NCBI RefSeq assembly: GCF_031119335.1
Contig: NZ_JAVHXT010000010.1
Location: 62,001 to 126,000, forward strand
Source: Pedobacter sp.
GTDB taxonomy: Bacteria > Bacteroidota > Bacteroidia > Sphingobacteriales > Sphingobacteriaceae
Reading direction: 5' to 3'
Length of the DNA stretch: 64,000 nucleotides
In this document: positions 1 through 8,669 of the stretch, piece by piece
How positions within the stretch are numbered: position 1 is the first letter of the stretch
How the letters are laid out: the number at the start of each line of letters is the position of its first letter
Translations under genes and position numbers: made by a program
The notes under the pieces: model-generated
What the model saw: only the letters and a program-made list of their open reading frames with translations
Told to the model about the DNA's origin: nothing
The model's database searches: none

Positions 1-156
1 ACTACTCAAAGATAAACTTGTCTCCCCAACACGCTTAAAGAAGTTCCGCCATAAACCCACAACCCCAACCGCACAGTCCATTTATTGCGTTGCCTCTTTG
101 CTTAGTTGGTTAGAAAGCTTGCACTGGTTCCATTCATTAATTTAAAATACATTAAC

Positions 157-615
157 ATGGAACAGAAAGAACTATTCAAGGTTGCTGAGGTACAACTAAG
201 TTACAAGCCACACTTCAAAGCGCAGGAGAGACCGCAGATTAGTAGCTCTAAGCAAGCTTACGATTTACTAATAGCTAATTGGGATATGAGTTTGATAAAC
301 TACATTGAACAGGCTAAAATGATTTTACTCAACCGCAATAACAGGGTGTTAGGCATCATTAGCTTATCTACAGGTGGTGGAGCTTCTACGGTAATGGATA
401 GTAGAGTGATATTTGCCACTGCATTGAAGGCAACGGCTACTAGTTTGATTGTTGCGCATAATCACCCATCGGGAAACCTTAGACCGTCAAGCGAGGATAT
501 TAGGTTGACAGAGAAATTAAAGCAGGCAGGTAAGTTACTAGAGATAGAAGTACATGACCACTTGATTATAAGCGAAAATGGCTATTGCAGTATGGCAGAG
601 GACGGTTTGATGTAG
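157..615 (+). CDS. RadC-like JAB-domain protein (mobile-element type); start set at ATG 157 by alignment with paralog at 16756
   Basis: IVAHNHPSGNLRPSSEDIRLTEKLKQAGKLLEIEVHDHLII matches the HxHPSG...S..D JAB/MPN+ motif; near-identical to the ORF at 16756-17214. Confidence 0.92.
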   Translation: MEQKELFKVAEVQLSYKPHFKAQERPQISSSKQAYDLLIANWDMSLINYIEQAKMILLNRNNRVLGIISLSTGGGASTVMDSRVIFATALKATATSLIVAHNHPSGNLRPSSEDIRLTEKLKQAGKLLEIEVHDHLIISENGYCSMAEDGLM

Positions 616-625
616 TAAAAACACG

Positions 626-687
626 GGGACAAAACACACTTCTTAAAAGCTAGCATAGGGACAAAATGAGGGACAATAGGGACAAAA
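626..687 (+). repeat. Four direct copies of GGGACAA(A/T) between radC and att of the left-hand element
   Basis: GGGACAAAA at 626, 658, 679 and GGGACAAT at 670. Confidence 0.65.
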
Positions 688-800
688 GCTAATGAGAGTG
701 GTGTGAGAACCGTATATTTGAATGATACAATTAACAGAGTAAATAACAAGCTGTCATAAGCAAATCCCCCTTGAACGTTCATTTAGGCATTTGGTTTGGC

Positions 801-882
801 TATAAAAAAGAAAAGAGACAATCCATCCAGACTTGTCTCTCTTTCTAACCAAATATAAACCTGTATGAACGGGTTGCTCTTC
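801..882. repeat. Left att-region repeat (hairpin plus core direct repeat)
   Basis: tataaaaaagaaaagaga[variable]tctctctttctaaccaaatataaacctgtatgaacgggttgctctt, repeated at 17371-17452. Confidence 0.85.
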
Positions 883-956
883 GGAGAGTGCTGTAGAGGC
901 ATATTTTCCACTAAAAGTTGATAATTCCAACAATGAGTCCAACAAATTGGCAACTC

Positions 957-2204
957 ATGTTGAAGAAAACGAAAAAACAACTTTACTTACATTACGAACT
1001 AGGCATATACAAAGGGGTATCATTTAAACTAGTGATACCAACAAAGCATAACAAAGAAAAGTATCCAAACTACTGTATCCAATATAATGGCTCGAAGCGT
1101 TATTATATCGGCGTGAAGGATGTTTATATTCAATTCATTGAATTGGAAAAGGTACATCAAACTACAGAGAACTTAATAAACATGTACCTTCCGATTATTC
1201 AAGAACAGATTTATCCATCGATAAATCAAATTGCGGTAGTTGAAGGGACTTTAAAGTTAACCTCCTTAGTTACTTTTGCTATCAACAAGTATTTCAAAGA
1301 GCAGGAAAGGTTATCACATATTGGCGAATTGGTTGACATTACAGATTACCGAGATAGAAATAAGAAACTCAATAATTACTTCGCGGATCATTTGGGAGAC
1401 AAGTTGAAATTGTCGGATTTAAATAAAGATGTCTGGTCAGAGTTTAGGTTTTACCTTTTAGCTAATTATAAGATCAAATCTAACTCTACAGTTAACCAAT
1501 ATATAGTGTATGTCAAGTCCTTTTATAATTGGTTACAAAATGATCAAGAACTAAATATCGTTAATCATGCAGTGAAGCTTAAAAGATTGGATACTTCAAA
1601 GCAGGAACTTAAATACGGATTTGTAGAGCATGGTTTAGTTAACGAATATTTAGATACATTAAAAAGTGATGAAAGGTGGTTACGGTTGAACATTATTAGT
1701 TTGCTTGTTTACGAGAATGCAAAACGTCCTGTACAGGCTTACAGATTACAAGCTAAAGATGTTGACTTGGAAAGAAAAACGTTGTATCTAACACCTAAAA
1801 GTAGAAAGAAAGCTAAAGAAGTAACATTTATAAGTGATGAACTAGCCGAATTGATAGGAAAGGTTTATGTGAATACGATAAATAGTGGACGCATTATTGA
1901 ACCTGATGATTATCTTCTTGGTGGAAGAAACTGTTTTAAGAAAGGTGGAAAGGCGATTAGTCAAGGAGATATTAGGGACACGCAAATAGTGAAATTTAGA
2001 AAGCTTTACCCAAAGTTTAAAGACATTCTAATATACAGCTTGAAACATACTACGATAACAACAATAGCCCAACATGATTTAGGCTTAGCACAAAGAATGG
2101 CTAATCACAGTAATCAATCTACTACGGAAATCTATAATAGAGGTAAGCAATCTTCACAGGCGATACCAAGAGAAAGGCTTTTGAATGAATTTAAAGAGAA
2201 GTAA
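957..2204 (+). CDS. Tyrosine recombinase/site-specific integrase (ORF open from 918; likely start ATG 957)
   Basis: C-terminal YSLKHTTITTIAQHDLGLAQRMANHSNQSTTEIYNRG (H...H..Y catalytic block), Arg I region YENAKRPVQAYRLQAKDV, SAM-like N-domain; adjacent to att repeat. Confidence 0.9.
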   Translation: MLKKTKKQLYLHYELGIYKGVSFKLVIPTKHNKEKYPNYCIQYNGSKRYYIGVKDVYIQFIELEKVHQTTENLINMYLPIIQEQIYPSINQIAVVEGTLKLTSLVTFAINKYFKEQERLSHIGELVDITDYRDRNKKLNNYFADHLGDKLKLSDLNKDVWSEFRFYLLANYKIKSNSTVNQYIVYVKSFYNWLQNDQELNIVNHAVKLKRLDTSKQELKYGFVEHGLVNEYLDTLKSDERWLRLNIISLLVYENAKRPVQAYRLQAKDVDLERKTLYLTPKSRKKAKEVTFISDELAELIGKVYVNTINSGRIIEPDDYLLGGRNCFKKGGKAISQGDIRDTQIVKFRKLYPKFKDILIYSLKHTTITTIAQHDLGLAQRMANHSNQSTTEIYNRGKQSSQAIPRERLLNEFKEK

Positions 2205-2345
2205 ATCCAATTGATTACAATAATCTATCTTTAAAGCCGAGTAGATAAACCTATTCGGCTTTTTATGTTCGAACTAATCCCGTTAGAAATAGACCCCTTA
2301 AAAGTAGCTAAGTACAGAAAGTACGATTAGACTAATCCATCATTT

Positions 2346-3098
2346 ATGGATAAATATGCTCACACATTGATATGTGAGGAATATCAAGAGCAATATTTTA
2401 ATACGATAACCCAAATTTTTGAAAGATACAAGTTACCGCAAATCCATAAAGTAGACCTTATTTACATAATCGGTCAACACCTATTCATTTATCAATATCT
2501 AGATGAAAAGTATTTAGATGCTTTAGAATGTAAAGAGCCACTCGATTTTATAAAGGGATATATTGAGCAGACCAATTTTATAAGTAAAACAAGCAGATCG
2601 GAAGATGCATTGAAATCCAAATTAAACGCTAGATACATCGAATTGGTAAACCCATCTATTAAAAACGATACACCAATTAAAATCGGTAATGCAGATTTAG
2701 CAGTAAAGGCAATTTATCAGTTGCTAAGAAAGCAGCATTACCATTCATTGATGCAACTATTAGAGCCTCACGAGGAAATACCTCCAGTTGAGGTCATAGA
2801 TGAGCTTTTAAAAGAAGTAAACTATATCATCAATTACCGAAGTTACTTTGTGGCAGAGATAGCCGAAGATATTTTAGATTACACAAATACTTATCTAGAG
2901 AAAGAGTTATCAAGAAAACAAACGCTATTTATTTCTGACCTACTAATAGTTAGTGATATATTTCAACTAGCTAGTGATAAGGAAAACCAATTATTTGAGT
3001 TGACAACAAATTTTAATAAGGAGAATATCGACAATCTTCAGAAAACAGCATACCTAAAAAGGACTCTAAAGAATCATCGCAAATTCATCAAGGGTTAA
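2346..3098 (+). CDS. Hypothetical protein, mobile-element associated
   Basis: 250 aa intact ORF, no recognised domain. Confidence 0.7.
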   Translation: MDKYAHTLICEEYQEQYFNTITQIFERYKLPQIHKVDLIYIIGQHLFIYQYLDEKYLDALECKEPLDFIKGYIEQTNFISKTSRSEDALKSKLNARYIELVNPSIKNDTPIKIGNADLAVKAIYQLLRKQHYHSLMQLLEPHEEIPPVEVIDELLKEVNYIINYRSYFVAEIAEDILDYTNTYLEKELSRKQTLFISDLLIVSDIFQLASDKENQLFELTTNFNKENIDNLQKTAYLKRTLKNHRKFIKG

Positions 3099-3310
3099 CC
3101 CCTAGTTATCGGGTTACCTACTTTCTATTTTTATCCTTATCGGGTTCCCCGATGATACCAGCTACTATTGCCAATTTTGAACCATTGAAAGACAAGGAAG
3201 GAATAAATAAATAATGCTTCTAGCTTCAATTAAAGCTTTGCGCAAAGCAGGTCTATTAAATCCAAGGTGCCCATAAAGCAAACGAGGATAATAATATAAA
3301 AACTATAAAA

Positions 3311-3892
3311 ATGAATAACTCAAAATTAGATTTTCTCAGTTTGTACACTGAAAAATGCAGAAAGATCAAGAAATATGGCGTAAAACGTCCTTTAGTAGAA
3401 GGTTATTACTGTATAACCGAATTGATAGATGTGGAATTCCATGCAAATTGGTTAAGGTTTATGGTATCGGCCGACTGGGTTCCTTTGGACGTGTCTCCTG
3501 ATAGCGAAGATGAAATAAATATTATACTAGATCTCGGAGTGCTCTTTAATAATTTTTCAGATGGGCCGAAAGAAATCAATCCCAAAACCTTAAATGGAGC
3601 GGTAATTAAAGTGTCAGAAGTGAAATTATTAGAGGGCGAATATGAAGGAGTGACAAAATTTTCTCTCTCTGCAGTATGGACTATAGAAACACTAGGTAGT
3701 ACGATTTCTACAAAAGCTGTAGACCCAACAATTCAGAATGCTGTAAATACTAGCGATCATGAAATAGCGGAAAAATTCACACTTGAAAAAGCTGCTAATC
3801 CATCATTCTTTAAAGCAGAATATGATGATTATAAAGCTGTCGAAGATCAACAGGTGAAAAAAGACATACTTAATTCTAAGCCTAAATACTAA
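3311..3892 (+). CDS. Hypothetical protein
   Basis: 193 aa intact ORF between element genes, good spacing. Confidence 0.65.
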   Translation: MNNSKLDFLSLYTEKCRKIKKYGVKRPLVEGYYCITELIDVEFHANWLRFMVSADWVPLDVSPDSEDEINIILDLGVLFNNFSDGPKEINPKTLNGAVIKVSEVKLLEGEYEGVTKFSLSAVWTIETLGSTISTKAVDPTIQNAVNTSDHEIAEKFTLEKAANPSFFKAEYDDYKAVEDQQVKKDILNSKPKY

Positions 3893-3942
3893 TAAATCAG
3901 CCCCATTGTTTATCAGGCAATGGGGCCTATTAACTTCTAAAA

Positions 3943-5832
3943 ATGAAAATAGATACGATTTATATCAACGAGATTGATAGGGAATTGCGCATTGGCGATA
4001 TTTTGGGAAAGAACGGATATCCTAAGTTACTGCCATCAGATTTCATTATTGACAAGGTACGTCCAAACTTTGGAGCAACGCAGTTGGAACTAGATTGTGA
4101 TAGAAATTCAATCATCGCCATTCCTTTAATTGATGTGATGGATGTAAAAAAACATGGTAGCAAGCATGACATATGCGTAGTAAATGGGAATACTAAAACC
4201 GATGAAATCAAAGACTATATTTCCAGTGATAGAAAGTATAAGAAGTTTATGGTTACTCCAGATAGTTTTACTAGGCTTCTGACGTTACTTAAAAAAGATG
4301 TTGCGTACAGAGAATACTTCCTACTTTATGATGAATGCGACCAATTGATAACCCATTGCCTTTTTAGAAAAAATATCCTTAAGCCGATGGAATATTTCTT
4401 TGAATTTGAAAACAAGGCATTGATTTCGGCAACACCAATCATTCCAAATGATACTAGATTTAAGGACAATGGCTTCAAGATACTTAGATTTCAACCATTA
4501 TTCGACTACTCAAACAAACTAACGTTAATAACAACCAATAACCTTCGGACATCAATAAGGAATATCCTAACAAATGTCAGAGATAATAAGCCAATATTTA
4601 TATTTAGCAACTGCGTAAAGACAATGCTATATGCAAGTAGGCTTGATTTCGTAAAGGACAACTGCAAGGTATTCTGTTCTGATAAGATAGAGACAGATTT
4701 CTTTTCAAAGGAAGGTGTTTTGAACATTGAGAATACCGTTGCATCGCAAGAATATGAACAGTTCAATTTTCTTACAAGCAGATTCTTTTCTGCTCTGGAT
4801 ATCTACGTAAATGTTAAACCACATATCGTTTATATTACGAATGTACCACAATCGAAACCGTCGATTATCGACCCTTTTACGGATGCTATCCAGATAATGG
4901 CTAGGTGTAGGAATAGTATTTCTTCAATTACACACATTACAACCCTCTACCAAGGATTGCCACATAAACTTGAAGAAGACCTAGAGGAAGAATTTAATTT
5001 CTCTCACAAGCTGGTTTCAAAGATGAAGACAGCAGGATTTGATTTTGAAAATGAAACTGTTAAAACCGTCCTGAATGCTGTATCAGAACATAATATATAT
5101 AAAATACTAGATGTAGATGCCGAACATGTAACCCATTCATATTTTAAACAATCACTCCTGCACAAACTAAAGGTTGAGAACTATTATACCGACGGAACAG
5201 CATTAAAAGCAGCCTATGAAGCAACTTTACATTTTAAAGTAAATTATAGAAATGTCTGTCATGCTATAAGCGAAGAAGACCGACTTAAACTTAACAGGTT
5301 AAAAGGTCGGGAAAAGCGAAAAGCGGTGGCAAATGGACTATATAAATTAATACAGTTCTACGAAACACAAAGCAAACCGTTTGATAATGAGTTTTTGGAT
5401 GCATTAGAACTGTTTAAAAAGGAAGACGAATTAGTATACGAGCTTTTCTTCATGGGAATGTTGGAAAACATGCAGTCAATAGATTTTAAGATTAAAGAAT
5501 TAAAACAGCTTTATTATAGTTGCATAATCGAAAAGCGTGATAATACGTATTCGGATATGATTGATTACATACTAACTCATTTTCCTTTGCACGTTAAAAT
5601 ATATAGTTCTGATTTAAAGGCACAATTGCAGCGTATTTATGATAAATTCAGTTATGTGAAAGGATATAATGAGGTGGTAAGAGCCAAAGCCAACAGTATA
5701 CTGAACTATTTTGAAGGAAAGCTTATAGAGCCAAAGAGACCAGATAAAACGAGGGGATATGAAACATACTATATACTAGGTAAACCGAGATATTCGCTCT
5801 CTAATGATCTCAGTCTGTTGGCTAAGAGGTAG
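3943..5832 (+). CDS. Divergent SF2 (DEAD-like) helicase-type protein
   Basis: LLYDECDQL (DExx box), ALISATPI (SAT motif III), QIMARCRN (motif VI-like); P-loop region degenerate (PNFGATQLEL). Confidence 0.7.
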   Translation: MKIDTIYINEIDRELRIGDILGKNGYPKLLPSDFIIDKVRPNFGATQLELDCDRNSIIAIPLIDVMDVKKHGSKHDICVVNGNTKTDEIKDYISSDRKYKKFMVTPDSFTRLLTLLKKDVAYREYFLLYDECDQLITHCLFRKNILKPMEYFFEFENKALISATPIIPNDTRFKDNGFKILRFQPLFDYSNKLTLITTNNLRTSIRNILTNVRDNKPIFIFSNCVKTMLYASRLDFVKDNCKVFCSDKIETDFFSKEGVLNIENTVASQEYEQFNFLTSRFFSALDIYVNVKPHIVYITNVPQSKPSIIDPFTDAIQIMARCRNSISSITHITTLYQGLPHKLEEDLEEEFNFSHKLVSKMKTAGFDFENETVKTVLNAVSEHNIYKILDVDAEHVTHSYFKQSLLHKLKVENYYTDGTALKAAYEATLHFKVNYRNVCHAISEEDRLKLNRLKGREKRKAVANGLYKLIQFYETQSKPFDNEFLDALELFKKEDELVYELFFMGMLENMQSIDFKIKELKQLYYSCIIEKRDNTYSDMIDYILTHFPLHVKIYSSDLKAQLQRIYDKFSYVKGYNEVVRAKANSILNYFEGKLIEPKRPDKTRGYETYYILGKPRYSLSNDLSLLAKR

Positions 5833-5895
5833 GGGATATTTTTCCTAACTATTATATTATAATAAGGAGAAGAAGAAATATCCCCAGTATCCCCA

Positions 5896-6519
5896 CTAAG
5901 CCACTTTTAATTCTTGACAGTTTTGGTCTTCAAGCCCTTTTAGGTAATAGGTAAAGTCCCAGTCGATAATTAACAGATTCAAAATCCCATATTTATTAAA
6001 TCTCGACTTATCTATAAATCCTTTGTCAGCTAGTGAGAGGTATTTTTTGTAAATAGCGTTCTTACTAATGCCAAGCATTTTAACAAAACGATCCATCTTT
6101 CCAATTACAGTGGTAGGTGTTACACTAAATTGGTATAACAAGAGTAAAATTGCTTTTTCATAATTTGTAATCCTATCTTCACTCAATAGTTCGTAAGGTA
6201 TCATGAAAAAGTAATCACCTTTATCTAGCTTGTTAAAATAATAGTGGTTCGGATACGATTTGTTAGCTGATTGAAATCCTGCTCTTCGCCATATCCTTAT
6301 ATATCCCGCATCTTTTAATCTGCTTATGGACTTTATAATAAAATCTCGACTAAGTCCAGCTCTGTCAGCAATGCTTTCATATGATGGAAAACATCTATGA
6401 TCTGGATTGTCAAAGGATTTTAACGCAACGTAGGTTAGTACATCTAGATAATTTAAATTTTGCTCATCAAGCTTTAGAAAGTAAGGCATTTTAATGAATG
6501 GCCTTTTAACATTAGACAT
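5896..6519 (-). CDS. Helix-turn-helix protein (HTH_36-like, replication-initiator type)
   Basis: LTYVALKSFDNPDHRCFPSYESIADRAGLSRDFIIKSISRLKDAGYI winged-HTH pattern. Confidence 0.75.
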   Translation of the reverse strand: MSNVKRPFIKMPYFLKLDEQNLNYLDVLTYVALKSFDNPDHRCFPSYESIADRAGLSRDFIIKSISRLKDAGYIRIWRRAGFQSANKSYPNHYYFNKLDKGDYFFMIPYELLSEDRITNYEKAILLLLYQFSVTPTTVIGKMDRFVKMLGISKNAIYKKYLSLADKGFIDKSRFNKYGILNLLIIDWDFTYYLKGLEDQNCQELKVA

Positions 6520-6642
6520 TTGTTTATTTACATAATCATATTAATAATTGATTATCTCGAAATACTTGGAATATCTTTAAAGACCTAGATTTAGGTCTTT
6601 GGGCATATATAAAGATACGAAAAATTGGAGGTTTTTCCTACG

Positions 6643-6717
6643 ACGTACTCTAACAAGATATTGATATCTGTAGATATATAATTGATAATGTCCCTATATT
6701 ATTTTGTTAGGGTACGT
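6643..6717. repeat. Long inverted repeat (14-nt arms) in AT-rich intergenic region
   Basis: ACGTACTCTAACAA (6643-6656) vs TTGTTAGGGTACGT (6704-6717), one G-T pair. Confidence 0.6.
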
Positions 6718-7030
6718 GAGAGGAAATTCTATAAGAGCGACAGAAATTATATATATAAAACATACTCAATTTTAAAACCCACCCACCCCATTTGTAATCC
6801 GCGCTTGTAGCCTCTATCAAATCAATACCCACGGCATTTGTCTTGGAAAATCGATTTAAACTACATTTCTTCCTAATACATACCGCTACGATTTTACAAA
6901 TCTTAAACCACTTTAGACCAAACCTAGCGGTAAACTCCTAATCACACACTTAATAATCCAACATATTAATCAATTAACAAGTGCGCTCACAAGCGCATTT
7001 TTCATTTAAAACCTTTTAAAAATCAAAAAC

Positions 7031-7534
7031 ATGAAAAAGAACACAACCTCTAAACCAGCAACACAATTTGTAATGGTAACACCTGAAGCACAGGTTACGA
7101 ACAACGAAGTGCAGAAAGCCTATCAGAAGATCATTGAAGCGGCTCAACAGTTGCTTACAAAGTTTGAAATGGTAAAATATCGGACTTACGTTACTGTAGA
7201 TAATTTAAAGGACGAACAAAATACCAATTTTATATGTGAGTTCATCTGCCATTTCTGGTCAATTAATCTTATAAATGGAAGAGATGGTCGCTATTACATT
7301 TACATCAATTACGATGGCAACTCTATCGAAAAGTTCGGAAGTAACTTAACTAATTTATTGCTAAGGGAAGCTTACAGGGCTACAAATTCCGAAGATGGAA
7401 CAATTGGTTGTGAATATGCTTTAAAAGTAATGTTTGTTGACCATGACGTTCGTAGTTATTATTACCGACTTTGTTTTGAAGGGGACACGAAAACAGCAAC
7501 CATAGCAGTAGTAGAAAGACCAGAAGCAGCGTAA
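7031..7534 (+). CDS. Hypothetical protein
   Basis: 167 aa intact ORF; no recognised domain. Confidence 0.65.
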   Translation: MKKNTTSKPATQFVMVTPEAQVTNNEVQKAYQKIIEAAQQLLTKFEMVKYRTYVTVDNLKDEQNTNFICEFICHFWSINLINGRDGRYYIYINYDGNSIEKFGSNLTNLLLREAYRATNSEDGTIGCEYALKVMFVDHDVRSYYYRLCFEGDTKTATIAVVERPEAA

Positions 7535-7665
7535 ATTTTAAGGGTAGAAATTACGCCTAATCTCTTTGACTATATTATCTTTGTTGTTTAAACAAAAGAA
7601 GATATAGAGTAGAGATAAATTAGAATTACATATAATTAAGAAATAAAGCGTTAGCTAAAGTTCTT

Positions 7666-7776
7666 GTGCTTGAAACCTAGGAAATTTTAAACACAACAAG
7701 AACAGATTAGAGAACGTTCACGCGAAAGCGTGGACTGTTCCACTCTGTTGTGTTGGGTTCCTAGGCCCTCAAGCAT
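7666..7776 (+). ncRNA. Candidate structured RNA: five nested helices capped by GAAA tetraloop
   Basis: TGCTTGA/TCAAGCA, CCTAGGAA/TTCCTAGG, AACACAACA/TGTTGTGTT, GAACAG/CTGTTC, CACGC-GAAA-GCGTG, in nested order; TATCTTTG promoter-like -7 element upstream (~7575). Strand inferred from the promoter-like element. Confidence 0.5.
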
Positions 7777-7849
7777 GGATTGGTTACGGTTCCACGCTTT
7801 TGTGTTTATAACAAGTCAATAGGGAACAGTTGACGCTTGATTTAAAATA

Positions 7850-8557
7850 ATGATAATTGAAACTAACGAGTTTAAATGTCCTAATTGTAACTATCACTTA
7901 TATAAACATAATAAAGTAGTTGAGAAATTAGATGGTTACTCTTCTGATGAACAAGTGATAAATTGCGAGCGATGTAATGCTAAATATTTATTAAATGGCG
8001 ATGATGTAACCACGTGGTCTAAAGGAATAGAGCGAAACAATAAAACTTTAAGTCAAAATAGCAATAGTGTTCCAGTTGTGACATATTTGATTTTAGGTTT
8101 GTTCTTAGTCGGTGGGTTCTTCTTTGTAATGGATTATCTAAGTCAGGGAAAGGAATCTATAGTTGCAAACAAGGTTTCCCAAATAGTTCCATCTACGTCT
8201 CCGTCGAATACAAACAATACAACTTATAATTCGCCGAAAACAACAGCTAGTCAGCTGTCAATTAACGAATGTGAGTTGTCAAAGGCGAGAAAGAAAGCTT
8301 TATCTAAAACTAAGTCATTAAACCTATACTTCGTTAGCGATGATGAACTGGGAGCGCAGGAAGATTTAGATAATTGTTCAGTCACATACCGATTTTATGT
8401 TAAAGAAATTGGATATGACTCGGAGGGAAAAGTGTATGTCAAGGATAAGCTAAAACATTTGCTTTTAACATTTAAGAAGCTAGGCAATGATTTTGAGTTT
8501 GTTGAAGGAAAGTTGTTTAGAGGTGTTAACAGCACAAAATATCTTAAGATCGATTAG
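7850..8557 (+). CDS. Zinc-ribbon plus single-TM hypothetical protein
   Basis: FKCPNCNYHLY...INCERCNAKY zinc ribbon; hydrophobic VVTYLILGLFLVGGFFFVMDYL. Confidence 0.7.
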   Translation: MIIETNEFKCPNCNYHLYKHNKVVEKLDGYSSDEQVINCERCNAKYLLNGDDVTTWSKGIERNNKTLSQNSNSVPVVTYLILGLFLVGGFFFVMDYLSQGKESIVANKVSQIVPSTSPSNTNNTTYNSPKTTASQLSINECELSKARKKALSKTKSLNLYFVSDDELGAQEDLDNCSVTYRFYVKEIGYDSEGKVYVKDKLKHLLLTFKKLGNDFEFVEGKLFRGVNSTKYLKID

Positions 8558-8669
8558 TATTTAACGATAAAATTTGAGTTTAAGGGAACGAATTCGTTCC
8601 CCTTTACTTTTATATACTTGCATCATAGTCAAATTGATAGTTATATTTATATATCTAATTTAATCTCAA

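Noticed and set aside
157-615. RadC as a DNA-repair gene
   Set aside because: Short JAB-only form duplicated at element ends; element-associated RadC-like proteins are common and a repair role is not supported
846-882. att repeat as tRNA or tmRNA 3' end
   Set aside because: No T-arm consensus (GGTTCRANNCC), no CCA-end acceptor stem or cloverleaf could be formed in either orientation
582-980. Small minus-strand ORFs 582-782, 754-945, 783-980
   Set aside because: Overlap repeats, att module and each other; no start context or recognisable domain
7666-7776. Retron msr-msd
   Set aside because: No reverse transcriptase ORF anywhere in the element
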